Source: Thalassospira profundimaris WP0211 (GTDB lineage: Bacteria; Pseudomonadota; Alphaproteobacteria; Rhodospirillales; Thalassospiraceae). From it: DNA of 64,000 nucleotides. Position 1 is the first letter of the stretch; each line of letters opens with the position of its first letter. Under the pieces are notes generated by a model that was not told the DNA's origin, ran no database searches, and saw only the letters and a program-made list of their open reading frames with translations. The stretch is taken from contig NZ_AMRN01000011.1 in NCBI RefSeq assembly GCF_000300275.1, forward strand, positions 98,893 to 162,892, written 5' to 3'. A program made the position numbers and the translations under genes. This document shows, piece after piece, positions 53,610-62,423 of the stretch.

Positions 53610-55199
53610 CTAAAGTGCTGCAACAGAACCATCCGCACGCGGATCTGTGGCCCCTTCCATCACGCCATTGGGCTTTAATCGAATGCCACCCGCATGGCCC
53701 ATCATGTCCTCATAGGGACCAACAACCTCGACCGTATGACCGGCTGATCTCAGCTGTTCGATCAGGGCCGGGTCAAAGCGGTTTTCGAGTTTAAGCGTTG
53801 TCGTGTCTTCGCCCCATGTTTTCCCCAGCAACCAGCGCGGCGCGCTAACGGCTTCCTGCAGGTCCTGCCCATACATCACATTGCGGGTAAAGACAGCCGA
53901 TTGGGTTTGTGGCTGTCCCTCGCCGCCCATGGTGCCGTAGGTCAGCACCGATCCGTCATTAAGCTTTGCCAAGGCAGGATTGAGCGTATGGAACGGCAGG
54001 CGGCCCGGTCCCAACTGATTGGGGCCATCATGGAGCGTGAAGCTGGCCCCGCGGTTTTGCCACAGAACGCCGGTTTCGGGCACCACAACACCCGATCCGA
54101 ATTCCCAGAAGATGCTTTGGATATAGCTGACCGCAACACCATTGGCATCAACCGCCCCCATCCAGATCGTATCGCCCGGCTTGGCGACATGCGGCCAGGG
54201 CAATGCTGTTTTCATATCGATTTTGGCGGCTTCATGATCGAGCATTTCATTAGATAGCAACGACATCGGATCGATGCTCATCCGGTCCGGATCCCCGACA
54301 TGGGCATCACGTTTCAGGAAGGCCCGTTTGGTCGCCTCAATCAATCCATGGACATGGTCAAACCCGTCCAGTGTCGCGCCGGAAAGTCCCAGCCGATCAA
54401 ACAGGCCAAGGATCATCAGCGATGCTACACCCTGGGTCGGCGGCACCATATTGAAAACGGTCCCGGCCGAAAGTTTGACCGAAAGCGGCGTCATGATTTT
54501 GGCCTGATAGGCTTCAAAATCGGTCAGGCGAAGCGGACTTCCGACTGCCTCAAGCCCGCGGGCATTGGTCCGCGCAATATCGCCGCGATAAAAATCATCA
54601 AAGCCAACACGACCAAGATGCTCTAGCGTTGCGGCAAGGGCCGGCTGTTTCAGCACATCGCCAATCGCCGGAATACCGTTTGCGGCATAGGTATCAACAT
54701 AGCCCGGTGAGTCTTTAAGCTCTGCCATTTTGGTCGTGGTCAGGGCAACCTGTGACTTGGTAACCGGCACCCCGGTTTTGCCATGATGGACCGCATCACG
54801 CATCAGGCGACTGTGCGGGATTTTGCCGCCGATTGATGCCGCGACCTCGGCCGCCTTGATCCAGCCGCCAATCGCACCGGCGACTGTCAGGGCCGCAAGC
54901 GGACCACGGGCCGGGATCGCGGCCTTGCCCTGTTCGCGGTAAAAGTCTGGTGATGCAAGGTTTGCAGCCCCGCCACATGCCCGGATGGCAACCGGATCCT
55001 TGCCGGGCTCGGCAATCAGCCAGAAACCATCACCACCAATCGCGTTCATATGCGGATAGACAACCGCAATGGTCGCAGCGGCGGCAATCATCGCCTCGAC
55101 CGCGTTGCCACCTTCGCGCAGAATATCACGTCCGGCCTCAGACGCCAGATGATGGGGTGCGGTGACCATGCCACCGAGTGCGGTTCTTGAACGTAACAT
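53610..55199 (-). CDS. Gamma-glutamyltransferase family protein, HpxW-like
   Basis: A 529-residue Ntn-hydrolase. At the self-cleavage site it reads GDTIWMGAVD, with the candidate nucleophile Thr344; classic GGT has a second Thr and a His after it, replaced here by Ile and Trp. The downstream segments IQSIFWEFGSGVVVPETG, WQNRGASF and MGGEGQPQTQ resemble HpxW, an oxamate amidohydrolase of the same superfamily, so an amide-hydrolysing role on a small carboxylate is more likely than glutathione breakdown. No signal peptide is seen. The start at 55199 has GGGAGA upstream. Same strand as the TRAP operon, 135 bases downstream of it. Confidence 0.82.
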   Translation of the reverse strand: MLRSRTALGGMVTAPHHLASEAGRDILREGGNAVEAMIAAAATIAVVYPHMNAIGGDGFWLIAEPGKDPVAIRACGGAANLASPDFYREQGKAAIPARGPLAALTVAGAIGGWIKAAEVAASIGGKIPHSRLMRDAVHHGKTGVPVTKSQVALTTTKMAELKDSPGYVDTYAANGIPAIGDVLKQPALAATLEHLGRVGFDDFYRGDIARTNARGLEAVGSPLRLTDFEAYQAKIMTPLSVKLSAGTVFNMVPPTQGVASLMILGLFDRLGLSGATLDGFDHVHGLIEATKRAFLKRDAHVGDPDRMSIDPMSLLSNEMLDHEAAKIDMKTALPWPHVAKPGDTIWMGAVDANGVAVSYIQSIFWEFGSGVVVPETGVLWQNRGASFTLHDGPNQLGPGRLPFHTLNPALAKLNDGSVLTYGTMGGEGQPQTQSAVFTRNVMYGQDLQEAVSAPRWLLGKTWGEDTTTLKLENRFDPALIEQLRSAGHTVEVVGPYEDMMGHAGGIRLKPNGVMEGATDPRADGSVAAL

Positions 55200-55334
55200 G
55201 ATCAGCTGATCTCCCTGCCTTATGCTTGCGGGCATGCCGCGTTGTTTGCGACATGCCCGGTTTGTTCATAGCGCTGTTTTGCGTTTCCGTTCAGCGCCTT
55301 TTCACATTGTAGAATACCTGTTTTCCAAACCGGC

Positions 55335-56660
55335 CTACCAGCCGATCAGATTTGGCAACCAGCTTGTCAGTTCCGGGAAGATAAACAACAGGATCAGGGC
55401 AAGCGCCTGAATACCGATGAACGGTATCACCCCGCGATAGATATCGACCGTCGAAACCGATGGCGGTGCCACTCCCTTCAGGAAGAACAACGCCCAGCCA
55501 AACGGTGGCGTCAGGAAGCTGGTCTGAAGGTTCATCGCCACCAGAATGGCAAGCCATGCCATGTCGATCCCGCTATTGAGAAAGACCGGCAAGAACATCG
55601 GAAGCGCGATATAGGAAATCTCGATCCATTCAAGGAAGAAGCCAAGCACAAAGATCACGGCCATCATGAACAGAAGGTTGCCCATATCCCCGCCCGGCAC
55701 CCATTCAAACATCGCATGAACAAGCCCCTCGCCACCCAAACCACGAAAGGCCAGGCCAAAAGGCTGCGCACAGATCAGAATGAAGAATACCATCGCACTT
55801 GTGATCAGCGTGTCATGCAAGACATCGCGCATCACACCGAAATTCAGACGCCCGGAAAACAGGGCGAGCAACAACGCACCAAGTGCGCCCATGGATGCGG
55901 CCTCTGTCGGGGCGGCAATCCCGCCAACGATGGAGCCCAGCACGGCAAAGACCAGCGCCAAAGGCGGCACGACCACCTTGGCAATCTTGATCAGGAGTTG
56001 CTGCGTGCTCATGGCATCGCGTTCATCCTTGGGGATGGCGGGTACCATGTCGGGTTTGAAAATCCCCAACAACACAAGATAAAGCCCAAGCATCCCGGCC
56101 AGAATCAAGCCCGGCACCATGGCGGCGGCAAACAGTGTGCCGACAGACTCACCAAGAATATCAGCAAGCAAGATCAACACCAGACTGGGCGGGATGATCT
56201 GTCCAAGGGTGCCCGATGCGCAAATCACACCACTGGCAACCCCCTTGTCATAGCCGCGATTGATCAGGGGCTGCAGGGATAAAAGACCAACCGTCACAAC
56301 GGTCGCGCCGACCACGCCCGAAGACGCGCCCATCAAAACGCCAACGATGACGATGGCAAGTCCCATGCCGCCTCTGAGCCGCCCCATGGCGTGACCGATC
56401 ACATCAATCAGTTCTTCGGCCAGCTTGGACTTTTCAAGCATCACCCCCATGAAGATGAAAAGCGGCAAGGCAAGCAGCGTATAGTTGGTCACAACCCCAT
56501 AAACGCGTGCCGGCAACAGGTTAAACAAACCGGTACCAAACCCCATAATTCCAAAGGCAAATCCCGAAATCGCAAGCGAGATCGCCACTGGCACACCAAG
56601 TACGAGGAAGCCAAAGAAGCCCCCGACCATGCCGATGGCCAGCCATTCATTTCCGGTCAT
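55335..56660 (-). CDS. TRAP transporter large permease, DctM family (second operon)
   Basis: A 441-residue large TRAP subunit with about 12 helices. Motifs include GASSGVVGATVVTVGLLSL, ASGTLGQIIPPSLVLILLADI, GLGGEGLVHAMFEW and FLTPPFGWALFFLKGV. The LTPPFGWALF wording is common in TRAP systems for 2-oxo acids, lactate or chloroaromatics. It is the last gene of the dctP-dctQ-dctM operon; gap to dctQ is six bases. Confidence 0.92.
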   Translation of the reverse strand: MTGNEWLAIGMVGGFFGFLVLGVPVAISLAISGFAFGIMGFGTGLFNLLPARVYGVVTNYTLLALPLFIFMGVMLEKSKLAEELIDVIGHAMGRLRGGMGLAIVIVGVLMGASSGVVGATVVTVGLLSLQPLINRGYDKGVASGVICASGTLGQIIPPSLVLILLADILGESVGTLFAAAMVPGLILAGMLGLYLVLLGIFKPDMVPAIPKDERDAMSTQQLLIKIAKVVVPPLALVFAVLGSIVGGIAAPTEAASMGALGALLLALFSGRLNFGVMRDVLHDTLITSAMVFFILICAQPFGLAFRGLGGEGLVHAMFEWVPGGDMGNLLFMMAVIFVLGFFLEWIEISYIALPMFLPVFLNSGIDMAWLAILVAMNLQTSFLTPPFGWALFFLKGVAPPSVSTVDIYRGVIPFIGIQALALILLFIFPELTSWLPNLIGW

Positions 56661-56666
56661 GTCTGA

Positions 56667-57239
56667 TTAGTCTCCTGCACCGGTTTGCGTGACCACATCA
56701 GGTGCATCAAAGGCAGGTTCGCCGCGGTTACCCGCAACGATTTGACGATAATTCATAAGGCCCTGGGCAATCGCCTGAATGAGCAAAAGACCAAACCCTA
56801 TCGGAATAAAGGCCTTGAGCAAGAAGCGATATGGCAGGCCACCCGGATCGGGGGAGCCTTCGCCCATCATGATGGATTGCGCGACATAGGGTATCGAAAA
56901 CCAGATCAGTGCTGCGCCCAGCACCACCATCAAAACGGCCGAGAAAAGGTCGATGATCGCCTGGGCCCGTGGGCCCAGACGTTCATAAAGGAAATCGACC
57001 CGCACATGTCCGCCATGGCGCATGCCATAGGCCATCCCCATCAGGGCAATTGGCGACACCAGATGCCATTCAAGTTCCTGCATCGCCACACTTCCGGAAT
57101 TAAACAGATAGCGCAGCAACACATTGCCACCGACCACCAGAACAAGGGCAAGACCGCTGATCGCAGCCCCCCATCCGGCAATATCGACAACCAGACCAAG
57201 AACGCGGTCCGGTAGCGGCTCAGTACGGGTCGACTTCAT
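56667..57239 (-). CDS. TRAP transporter small permease, DctQ family (second operon)
   Basis: A 190-residue four-helix subunit. MQELEWHLVSPIALMGMAYGMRHGGHVRVDFLYE is the DctQ core motif with the HVRVD signature. It starts one base after the receptor stop and the large permease follows, so the three are one transcript. The polar 25-residue C-terminus is not conserved. Confidence 0.9.
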   Translation of the reverse strand: MKSTRTEPLPDRVLGLVVDIAGWGAAISGLALVLVVGGNVLLRYLFNSGSVAMQELEWHLVSPIALMGMAYGMRHGGHVRVDFLYERLGPRAQAIIDLFSAVLMVVLGAALIWFSIPYVAQSIMMGEGSPDPGGLPYRFLLKAFIPIGFGLLLIQAIAQGLMNYRQIVAGNRGEPAFDAPDVVTQTGAGD

Positions 57240-57240
57240 A

Positions 57241-58359
57241 TCAGCTCATCCCGCCTTTCGATGAAATGATCCCGTGATAGGGCTTTTCACTGATCGCGGC
57301 CCATTCACGGTGCGTGTCGCGGAACGCCATGAAGCTGTCATGGACCTTTTTGGTGATCGGGTCTTTGGCGGCTTCGGCTTCAAGGGTATCCTTGGTGATG
57401 TCCTTAAGCTTGGTCACAACATCATCTGGCAGGGTTTGCGCGGTAACGCCAAAGTTCTCGACCAGATCACGCAGGGCGGCTGCGTTGTTGGCTTCACACC
57501 AGGAATGGCTATCAAGGTTACACGCCTGTGCGGCGTTCTTGACGATCGCCTGCAGATCCGCCGGAAGGCTTTCCCAGGCTTTCTGGTTGATCAGAAGTTC
57601 GGTGACGTTGGACGGCTCATGCCAGCCGGTGGTGTAATAGTATTTGGCGGCTTTCTGCAGGCCCAGACGACGGTCCTGATACGGGCCAACAAACTCGGCC
57701 GCATCAATCACGCCACGTTCCAGTGCCGGGAAGATTTCCCCGCCCGGAAGCAGCTTCACTTCAACACCGATCTGCTGATAGACCTTCCCGGCAAGACCCG
57801 GGATACGCATTTTAAGGCCGTTGAAATCATCCAGGCTTTCAATCGGCTCGCGGAACCAGCCGGTCATTTGAACGCCGGTATTGCCCATCGGGAAGGCGAC
57901 CAGACCATATGGCTGATAAACTTCATGCCAAAGCTCAAGCCCGCCACCATGATACAACCAGGCATTTACACCCTGGAAGTTCAGACCGAATGGAACGGTC
58001 GTGAAATACTGAGCAGCAAAGATTTTACCCGCCCAGAAATAGGCATTGGCCGCATTCATTTCGACCGTACCGGCCTGAACCGCGTCAAAACCTTCAAGGG
58101 CCGGGATCAGCTCGCCTGCGGCGAAATGCTGAATGTTCAGACGACCATTCGACATTTCCGTCACGCGCTTGCAGAAATCTTCCGGGCTGCCCGGACCGGT
58201 CACATAAAAAGGTGAACCCGGACCATAGGCATTGGTCATTTTCCAGTTAAAGGTTTCCTGCGCACGAACGATGCTTGGTGCGGCGATAACGCCTGCACCG
58301 GTTGCTGCCGCACCGATTGCCGATTTGGTCAGAAAATCGCGCCGTTTAATGTTTGTCAT
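57241..58359 (-). CDS. TRAP receptor of the TakP type, Tat-exported
   Basis: A 372-residue substrate-binding protein. The N-terminus has a twin-arginine signal (KRRDFLTKS, then a hydrophobic stretch to VRAQ). The mature protein matches TakP-like receptors, which bind 2-oxo acids or lactate: NIQHFAAGELIPALEGFDAVQAGTVEM, VPFGLNFQGVNAWLYHGGG, NTGVQMTGWFREPI and the residues around IDAAEFVGPYQD. The start at 58359 follows AGGGAGA; the frame to 58449 is an untranslated extension. Together with the HpxW-like enzyme it suggests uptake and use of a small carboxylate. Confidence 0.92.
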   Translation of the reverse strand: MTNIKRRDFLTKSAIGAAATGAGVIAAPSIVRAQETFNWKMTNAYGPGSPFYVTGPGSPEDFCKRVTEMSNGRLNIQHFAAGELIPALEGFDAVQAGTVEMNAANAYFWAGKIFAAQYFTTVPFGLNFQGVNAWLYHGGGLELWHEVYQPYGLVAFPMGNTGVQMTGWFREPIESLDDFNGLKMRIPGLAGKVYQQIGVEVKLLPGGEIFPALERGVIDAAEFVGPYQDRRLGLQKAAKYYYTTGWHEPSNVTELLINQKAWESLPADLQAIVKNAAQACNLDSHSWCEANNAAALRDLVENFGVTAQTLPDDVVTKLKDITKDTLEAEAAKDPITKKVHDSFMAFRDTHREWAAISEKPYHGIISSKGGMS

Positions 58360-58425
58360 TGATGTCTCCCTGATAGAGATAGCTATTTCTCTGAAACGTG
58401 ATCTCAACGGAATGCATTCCGCACT

Positions 58426-58642
58426 GTGTATACATCTTGCAACACACATGCCATTGCATATTTCTCAATGACTTAACAAAATTCCTCTTATTCTTTGATG
58501 CTCAAAATGCCAATTAAATAGTCAAAATATTGCGATGCACATTTTTGCTGCACAATAAATATGCAGGAACTGGCGCGAAAAAATGTGCGGATTTTACAAC
58601 CCTTGAGAAACTTGGCCTTGCCTTGAAAATTGGTGTATACAT
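58426..58642. promoter_or_regulatory. Two GTGTATACAT sites flanking the divergent TRAP/gntR promoter region
   Basis: The same ten bases GTGTATACAT occur at 58426-58435 and 58633-58642 and contain the palindrome TGTATACA. FCD-type GntR proteins typically bind TNGTNNNACNA-like palindromes, which this matches. One copy lies 67 bases before the TRAP receptor gene and the other 51 bases before gntR, so both promoters can be controlled. A separate 12-base palindrome GGAATGCATTCC is at 58409-58420. The rest of the 333-base gap is AT-rich and without a gene. Confidence 0.6.
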
Positions 58643-58692
58643 TTGATCAATAGGAGCCCAACCAAACCTCGCAAGAAGGGTAACGACTTCAG

Positions 58693-59418
58693 ATGATCGA
58701 GCTTCGCCAAGCGCTCAGCACCCCGTCCGAACAGACCGAACAGGTCGGCATCGCCCAACAGCTTTGTCAGGCGCTGGAAGATGACATCGTCAAAGGAAAG
58801 CTCCCCCCCGGGCAGCGTTTGGAAGAACCGCTTCTGGCCAAGCGGTTTGGCGTTTCACGCACACCGGTGCGCGAAGCCCTGCAGCTTTTGACCGCAACCG
58901 AACTTGCTGAAAAGATTCCCAATCGCGGTGTTTATGTCTCGCTTGCAACCCCGGAGCGCTTGACGGCGATGTTTGAAAGCATGGCCGAACTCGAAGGCAC
59001 CTGCGGGCGGCTTGCAGCCAAGCGCATGACAAGTGGTGAGCGCCACAACCTTGAACGCCTGCACCATGAATTGGCCGAAACGGTGCGCCTGGGCGATAGC
59101 GACGGTTACGAAACGCTGAACCGGTCGTTCCACAATACGCTGTATCGCGGCACGCATAACGATGTGCTGGTCGACGTTACGCTTTCGGTGCGTCGACGCG
59201 TCGCCCCGTTCCGCCGAGTGCAGTTCCAAAGCCTGTCGCGCCTTGCCTCCTCACACGAAGAACATCAGGGCATTGTCGATGCCATCCTGCGCGGTGACGT
59301 CAAGGCCGCCGAAGACTTGCTTTACGGGCATATCATGGCGGTCCACGAGATCAGCCAGGAATACCTCGCAAGCCTGCGCGATGCGAGCGCCCAGAACGAC
59401 CGGTTCGCGGCAAAATAG
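58693..59418 (+). CDS. GntR-family regulator (FCD domain) of the TakP-like TRAP operon
   Basis: A 241-residue regulator. The winged helix has DIVKGKLPPGQRLEEPLLAKRFGVSRTPVREALQLLTATELAEKIPNRGVYV, then an FCD domain of about 130 residues with the metal-site pattern ETLNRSFHNTLYRGTHND and HEEHQGIVDAIL. It is transcribed away from the TRAP operon and a repeated GTGTATACAT motif lies in between, so it most likely represses that operon until a ligand is present. Confidence 0.9.
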   Translation: MIELRQALSTPSEQTEQVGIAQQLCQALEDDIVKGKLPPGQRLEEPLLAKRFGVSRTPVREALQLLTATELAEKIPNRGVYVSLATPERLTAMFESMAELEGTCGRLAAKRMTSGERHNLERLHHELAETVRLGDSDGYETLNRSFHNTLYRGTHNDVLVDVTLSVRRRVAPFRRVQFQSLSRLASSHEEHQGIVDAILRGDVKAAEDLLYGHIMAVHEISQEYLASLRDASAQNDRFAAK

Positions 59419-59433
59419 GCTTCGAAACAGGGC

Positions 59434-60393
59434 CTATTGCCCCGCCACCGGCTGCCGCAATCCCCGCCGGAACGCCCCCGGCCCTTCACCATATTGCGCC
59501 TTGAACCGCCGCGAAAATGCCGGCATCGATAGATAGCCGCAGCGCAAGGCAACCTCATCCATCGACAAGTTGGTATCGCGCAAAAGCGCCTTGGCCCGGC
59601 GCATCCGCCAATTTTGCAGATATTGCATTGGCGCAATCCCGACACAGTCGCCAAACCGCACAACAAAACGCGTCCGCGACATCCCGGCCTGTTTGGCCAA
59701 AAGCTCCGCGGTCCACTCACGTTCCGGCTGGGCATGCATGGCTGAAAGTGCGCGTGCGATCTTCTTATCTGCCAATCCGGCAAGGAAACCTTGCGGCAGA
59801 TCGGCGCGCTTTACTTGTGCTGCCATAAGCGCGATCACAAGGACCTCCATCAGACGCGCCAAGGCACTGCGCCAACCGGGCTGTGTTTCTTGCGCAAGGG
59901 TCTTGATCATCGCCACGATTGAGGATTGCGCCTGTGCTGTCGGATCATCTGCGCGCAGGATCACGTGATCCTCAATCAAACCAAAACTCGGATGACGCTC
60001 ATCGTCATCAAAGGCGCAAAACCCGCACAGCAATCTCACATCCCCGGAGCCTTCAGGCTGATTGCGCAAGACCCCGGCAACCGGGTCAAACCCGACCACC
60101 ATCGCATCAGACAGCGCAACCGCCTTTGTACCCGGCGCATCACACAGAATGTGCCCACGGCCATTTGGCACCAGCACAAGATCACCTGCGCAAACATCAA
60201 TTGGTGGTGCATTTTCAGACAGCAAAAGCTTGCACCCGCCTGCCAAAACCAGATGAAACCGGATACGTGCGCCGTCCGCCGGGATATGCACACTGAAATC
60301 CCCGGCAAGCTCCGCCGTGAAATACAGATCACTGCGCAACCGTAATCCGGCGCAAACGTCACTGAGCACATCTTGCTGCATTTTATCCATCAT
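59434..60393 (-). CDS. AraC-family regulator with cupin_6 domain (second copy)
   Basis: A 319-residue protein built like the AraC regulator at 36.4 kb: a cupin_6 ligand domain with DLYFTAELAGDFSVHIP and ICAGDLVLVPNGRGHIL-like strands, and tandem helix-turn-helices (WTAELLAKQAGMSRTRFVVRFGDCVGIAPMQYLQNWRMRRAK and CGYLSMPAFSRRFKAQYGEGPGAFRRG). The first few codons hold several ATGs (60393, 60390, 60381). It is divergent from a LysE-type exporter gene and is its probable activator. Confidence 0.87.
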   Translation of the reverse strand: MMDKMQQDVLSDVCAGLRLRSDLYFTAELAGDFSVHIPADGARIRFHLVLAGGCKLLLSENAPPIDVCAGDLVLVPNGRGHILCDAPGTKAVALSDAMVVGFDPVAGVLRNQPEGSGDVRLLCGFCAFDDDERHPSFGLIEDHVILRADDPTAQAQSSIVAMIKTLAQETQPGWRSALARLMEVLVIALMAAQVKRADLPQGFLAGLADKKIARALSAMHAQPEREWTAELLAKQAGMSRTRFVVRFGDCVGIAPMQYLQNWRMRRAKALLRDTNLSMDEVALRCGYLSMPAFSRRFKAQYGEGPGAFRRGLRQPVAGQ

Positions 60394-60499
60394 CGCGATT
60401 TGGAACGATCTGATAATTTATTGGCAGCTTATCGCAAAGACGCGCCCCCGGAAATGATCAATGATCACCAGACCACTTACCCAGATGGATGATCAAATC

Positions 60500-61102
60500 A
60501 TGAGCCCAGAAAACCTTACAGCCCTGATCGGCTTTGCCTTTGTCATGTCCGTTTCGCCCGGTCCGGGCAATTTCCTGCTGCTTGCCTCTGGCGCCAATTT
60601 TGGCATTGCCCGCACCATCCCGCTGATCCTTGGCATCAGCAGTGGCTTTCTGTCGATGGTGTTTGTGGTGGGATTAGGTTTGGGCGAGATTTTGGAACGT
60701 TTTCCAATGGCACAGGATGCCCTGCGTGTTATCTGCTTTGGCTATATTCTCTGGCTTGCCTACAAGATATCGCAGATCAGATCGCTTGAGACCAAAGATC
60801 AGACGACAGCACAGCCGATCGGATTTGTTCAGGCCGCAATGCTGCAACTTCTGAACCCGAAGGCATGGACTGTCGCCCTGATCGTAACAGTCACCTACAC
60901 GGCGCCGTCAGCTGGCATAAAGGGGCTTTTGGTAATGATCGCCGTCTTCGCATTGGTCAACATCCCATCTATTTCAAGCTGGGCGCTGTTTGGCGCGGCC
61001 ATGCGATCCTTTATCAGTCAGGGTAACCGAACCCGCATCTTTAACATCATCATGGCCGTGCTTTTGGTCGCATCAATGGCGCCGATGTTGCTGCCGATCT
61101 GA
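60500..61102 (+). CDS. LysE-family amino-acid exporter
   Basis: A 200-residue membrane protein with six hydrophobic segments. The N-terminal SPGPGNFLLLASGANFG and the internal QLLNPKAWTVAL motif are hallmarks of LysE/RhtB exporters. The ATG at 60500 opens the standard N-terminus (MSPENLTALIGFAF); ATGs at 60461 and 60485 are alternatives. Which amino acid is exported cannot be told. Confidence 0.88.
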   Translation: MSPENLTALIGFAFVMSVSPGPGNFLLLASGANFGIARTIPLILGISSGFLSMVFVVGLGLGEILERFPMAQDALRVICFGYILWLAYKISQIRSLETKDQTTAQPIGFVQAAMLQLLNPKAWTVALIVTVTYTAPSAGIKGLLVMIAVFALVNIPSISSWALFGAAMRSFISQGNRTRIFNIIMAVLLVASMAPMLLPI

Positions 61103-61108
61103 CACCCA

Positions 61109-61642
61109 TCAGGCGCGTCGGCGCGACAGGAACCGATCCACCGAAAGCCTGCCACCACCGGCAAGAACCAGTGCTACCAGAAGCGAAATCCAAAGCAGGC
61201 GATGATCGATCAGCTCGGTCGGCAATCCATTGGCAAGCCCGCCCAGTGCGGCACCGTGAAACACAACATCCACGACCGTCTGAACCACGACAAAGCCAAT
61301 CATGCCAAGGGCTGCAAGGCGGGTGAACAGGCCGACAACAATCAGGATCGGCAAGACAAATTCGCCAAGGGTGCCGGCCCAGACAATCAGGTGCCACGGG
61401 AAGAACGGAATGGCGGAGGTATCATAAAGATACTGCTCTGCAATTGGCGGCAGGATCTGCGCGAAGGCGCCCGCACTGAGGCCAACGCCGTCAATCTTGG
61501 TCATCGCGCTGTTAAGGTAATAAGGCAGCAGCAACAGAACAAAAAGCCCCCGACCGACAATGCCAATAACATCGCGCCGGCCTAGGGCGTCCATTTTACT
61601 CTCAAGACGGGCATAGCCGCCAATTATATTATGCATCATCAT
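61109..61642 (-). CDS. DoxX-family membrane protein of the bufferin operon
   Basis: A 177-residue four-helix DoxX-family protein. VGRGLFVLLLLPYYLNSAMTKI and PFFPWHLIVWAGTLGEFVLPILIVVGLFTRLAALGM are characteristic. The first three codons are tandem ATGs (61642, 61639, 61636) that overlap the end of the DUF2063 gene, so it is coupled to it. DoxX proteins are frequent last members of bufferin clusters; the role there is not known. Confidence 0.85.
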   Translation of the reverse strand: MMMHNIIGGYARLESKMDALGRRDVIGIVGRGLFVLLLLPYYLNSAMTKIDGVGLSAGAFAQILPPIAEQYLYDTSAIPFFPWHLIVWAGTLGEFVLPILIVVGLFTRLAALGMIGFVVVQTVVDVVFHGAALGGLANGLPTELIDHRLLWISLLVALVLAGGGRLSVDRFLSRRRA

Positions 61643-62423
61643 GCCCGTTTCCTCTCGGGATCGTAAGGCGGGCATCAAATGCCCCGATTGTTAAAAACGT
61701 GCCAAAGCTTGCCATCACATCAAAATTCGCATCGACCTCAAGGGCCTTGGCGCACGCATCGCCAAGGCTCACCCCCCCGCGCGTTTGCGCAGCAAAAAAC
61801 GCCGCCTGACCATGGGTAATCACGCGCATTTCAACCTGCATATAAGGACGTGTGACCAGAACGGTTTCAGCGCATTGCACGATGCTGGTTTTACCGATCT
61901 CGGCACCATCGACCGGGTTTTGCGCATTCCAGATGGCAAAGATCGGATACTCCGACGCCACGACCTGACAGGCCGGATGCGCACGCAGTGTCATGGCCTC
62001 CAACTGGTCCTCAAGCCCGCCGAGCTCTTCGGCCAGAAGCGGCTTGGCGTCTTCGGACGTGCTAACCTCCAGCCGGGCACGTTCAAGCCTTGCGACATCC
62101 GGCAGGTACGGCAAACGATCGCGCACCGGGTGGTTTGCCAGAAATTCGGCAAAGCCCGCCCCGTAAAGGGCAAGCGATCCGGCACGCACGGTTTCGGATT
62201 GAACGAAACCCTTCGCCAATTGATCAAAAAAACCATCCCCGACCAGTTTGCGCACCGTCGGGTAAGCAGCCCCCAACGCGTCATACAGGCCACGATGAAC
62301 ATTGTTGCGGTAAATCGCGAAACGGTGCGCGTAACCGTCCGCAACACCCGCTGGCACCGCATCCGGTTCTGGGGAACGCAACGCGTCGCTAAAGCCGTCA
62401 TAAAATGCCTTAAGCTCCGTCAT
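61629..62423 (-). CDS. bufC: BufC/HvfC family protein (DUF2063), partner of the RiPP-modifying oxidase
   Basis: A 264-residue protein with the DUF2063 N-terminal domain: FAIYRNNVHRGLYDALGAAYPTVRKLVGDGFF, followed by YLPDVARLERARLEV. In bufferin clusters this protein recognises the precursor and works with the DUF692 oxidase. Its start overlaps the DUF692 gene stop by four bases, and its stop overlaps the DoxX gene. Confidence 0.88.
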   Translation of the reverse strand: MTELKAFYDGFSDALRSPEPDAVPAGVADGYAHRFAIYRNNVHRGLYDALGAAYPTVRKLVGDGFFDQLAKGFVQSETVRAGSLALYGAGFAEFLANHPVRDRLPYLPDVARLERARLEVSTSEDAKPLLAEELGGLEDQLEAMTLRAHPACQVVASEYPIFAIWNAQNPVDGAEIGKTSIVQCAETVLVTRPYMQVEMRVITHGQAAFFAAQTRGGVSLGDACAKALEVDANFDVMASFGTFLTIGAFDARLTIPRGNGHDDA

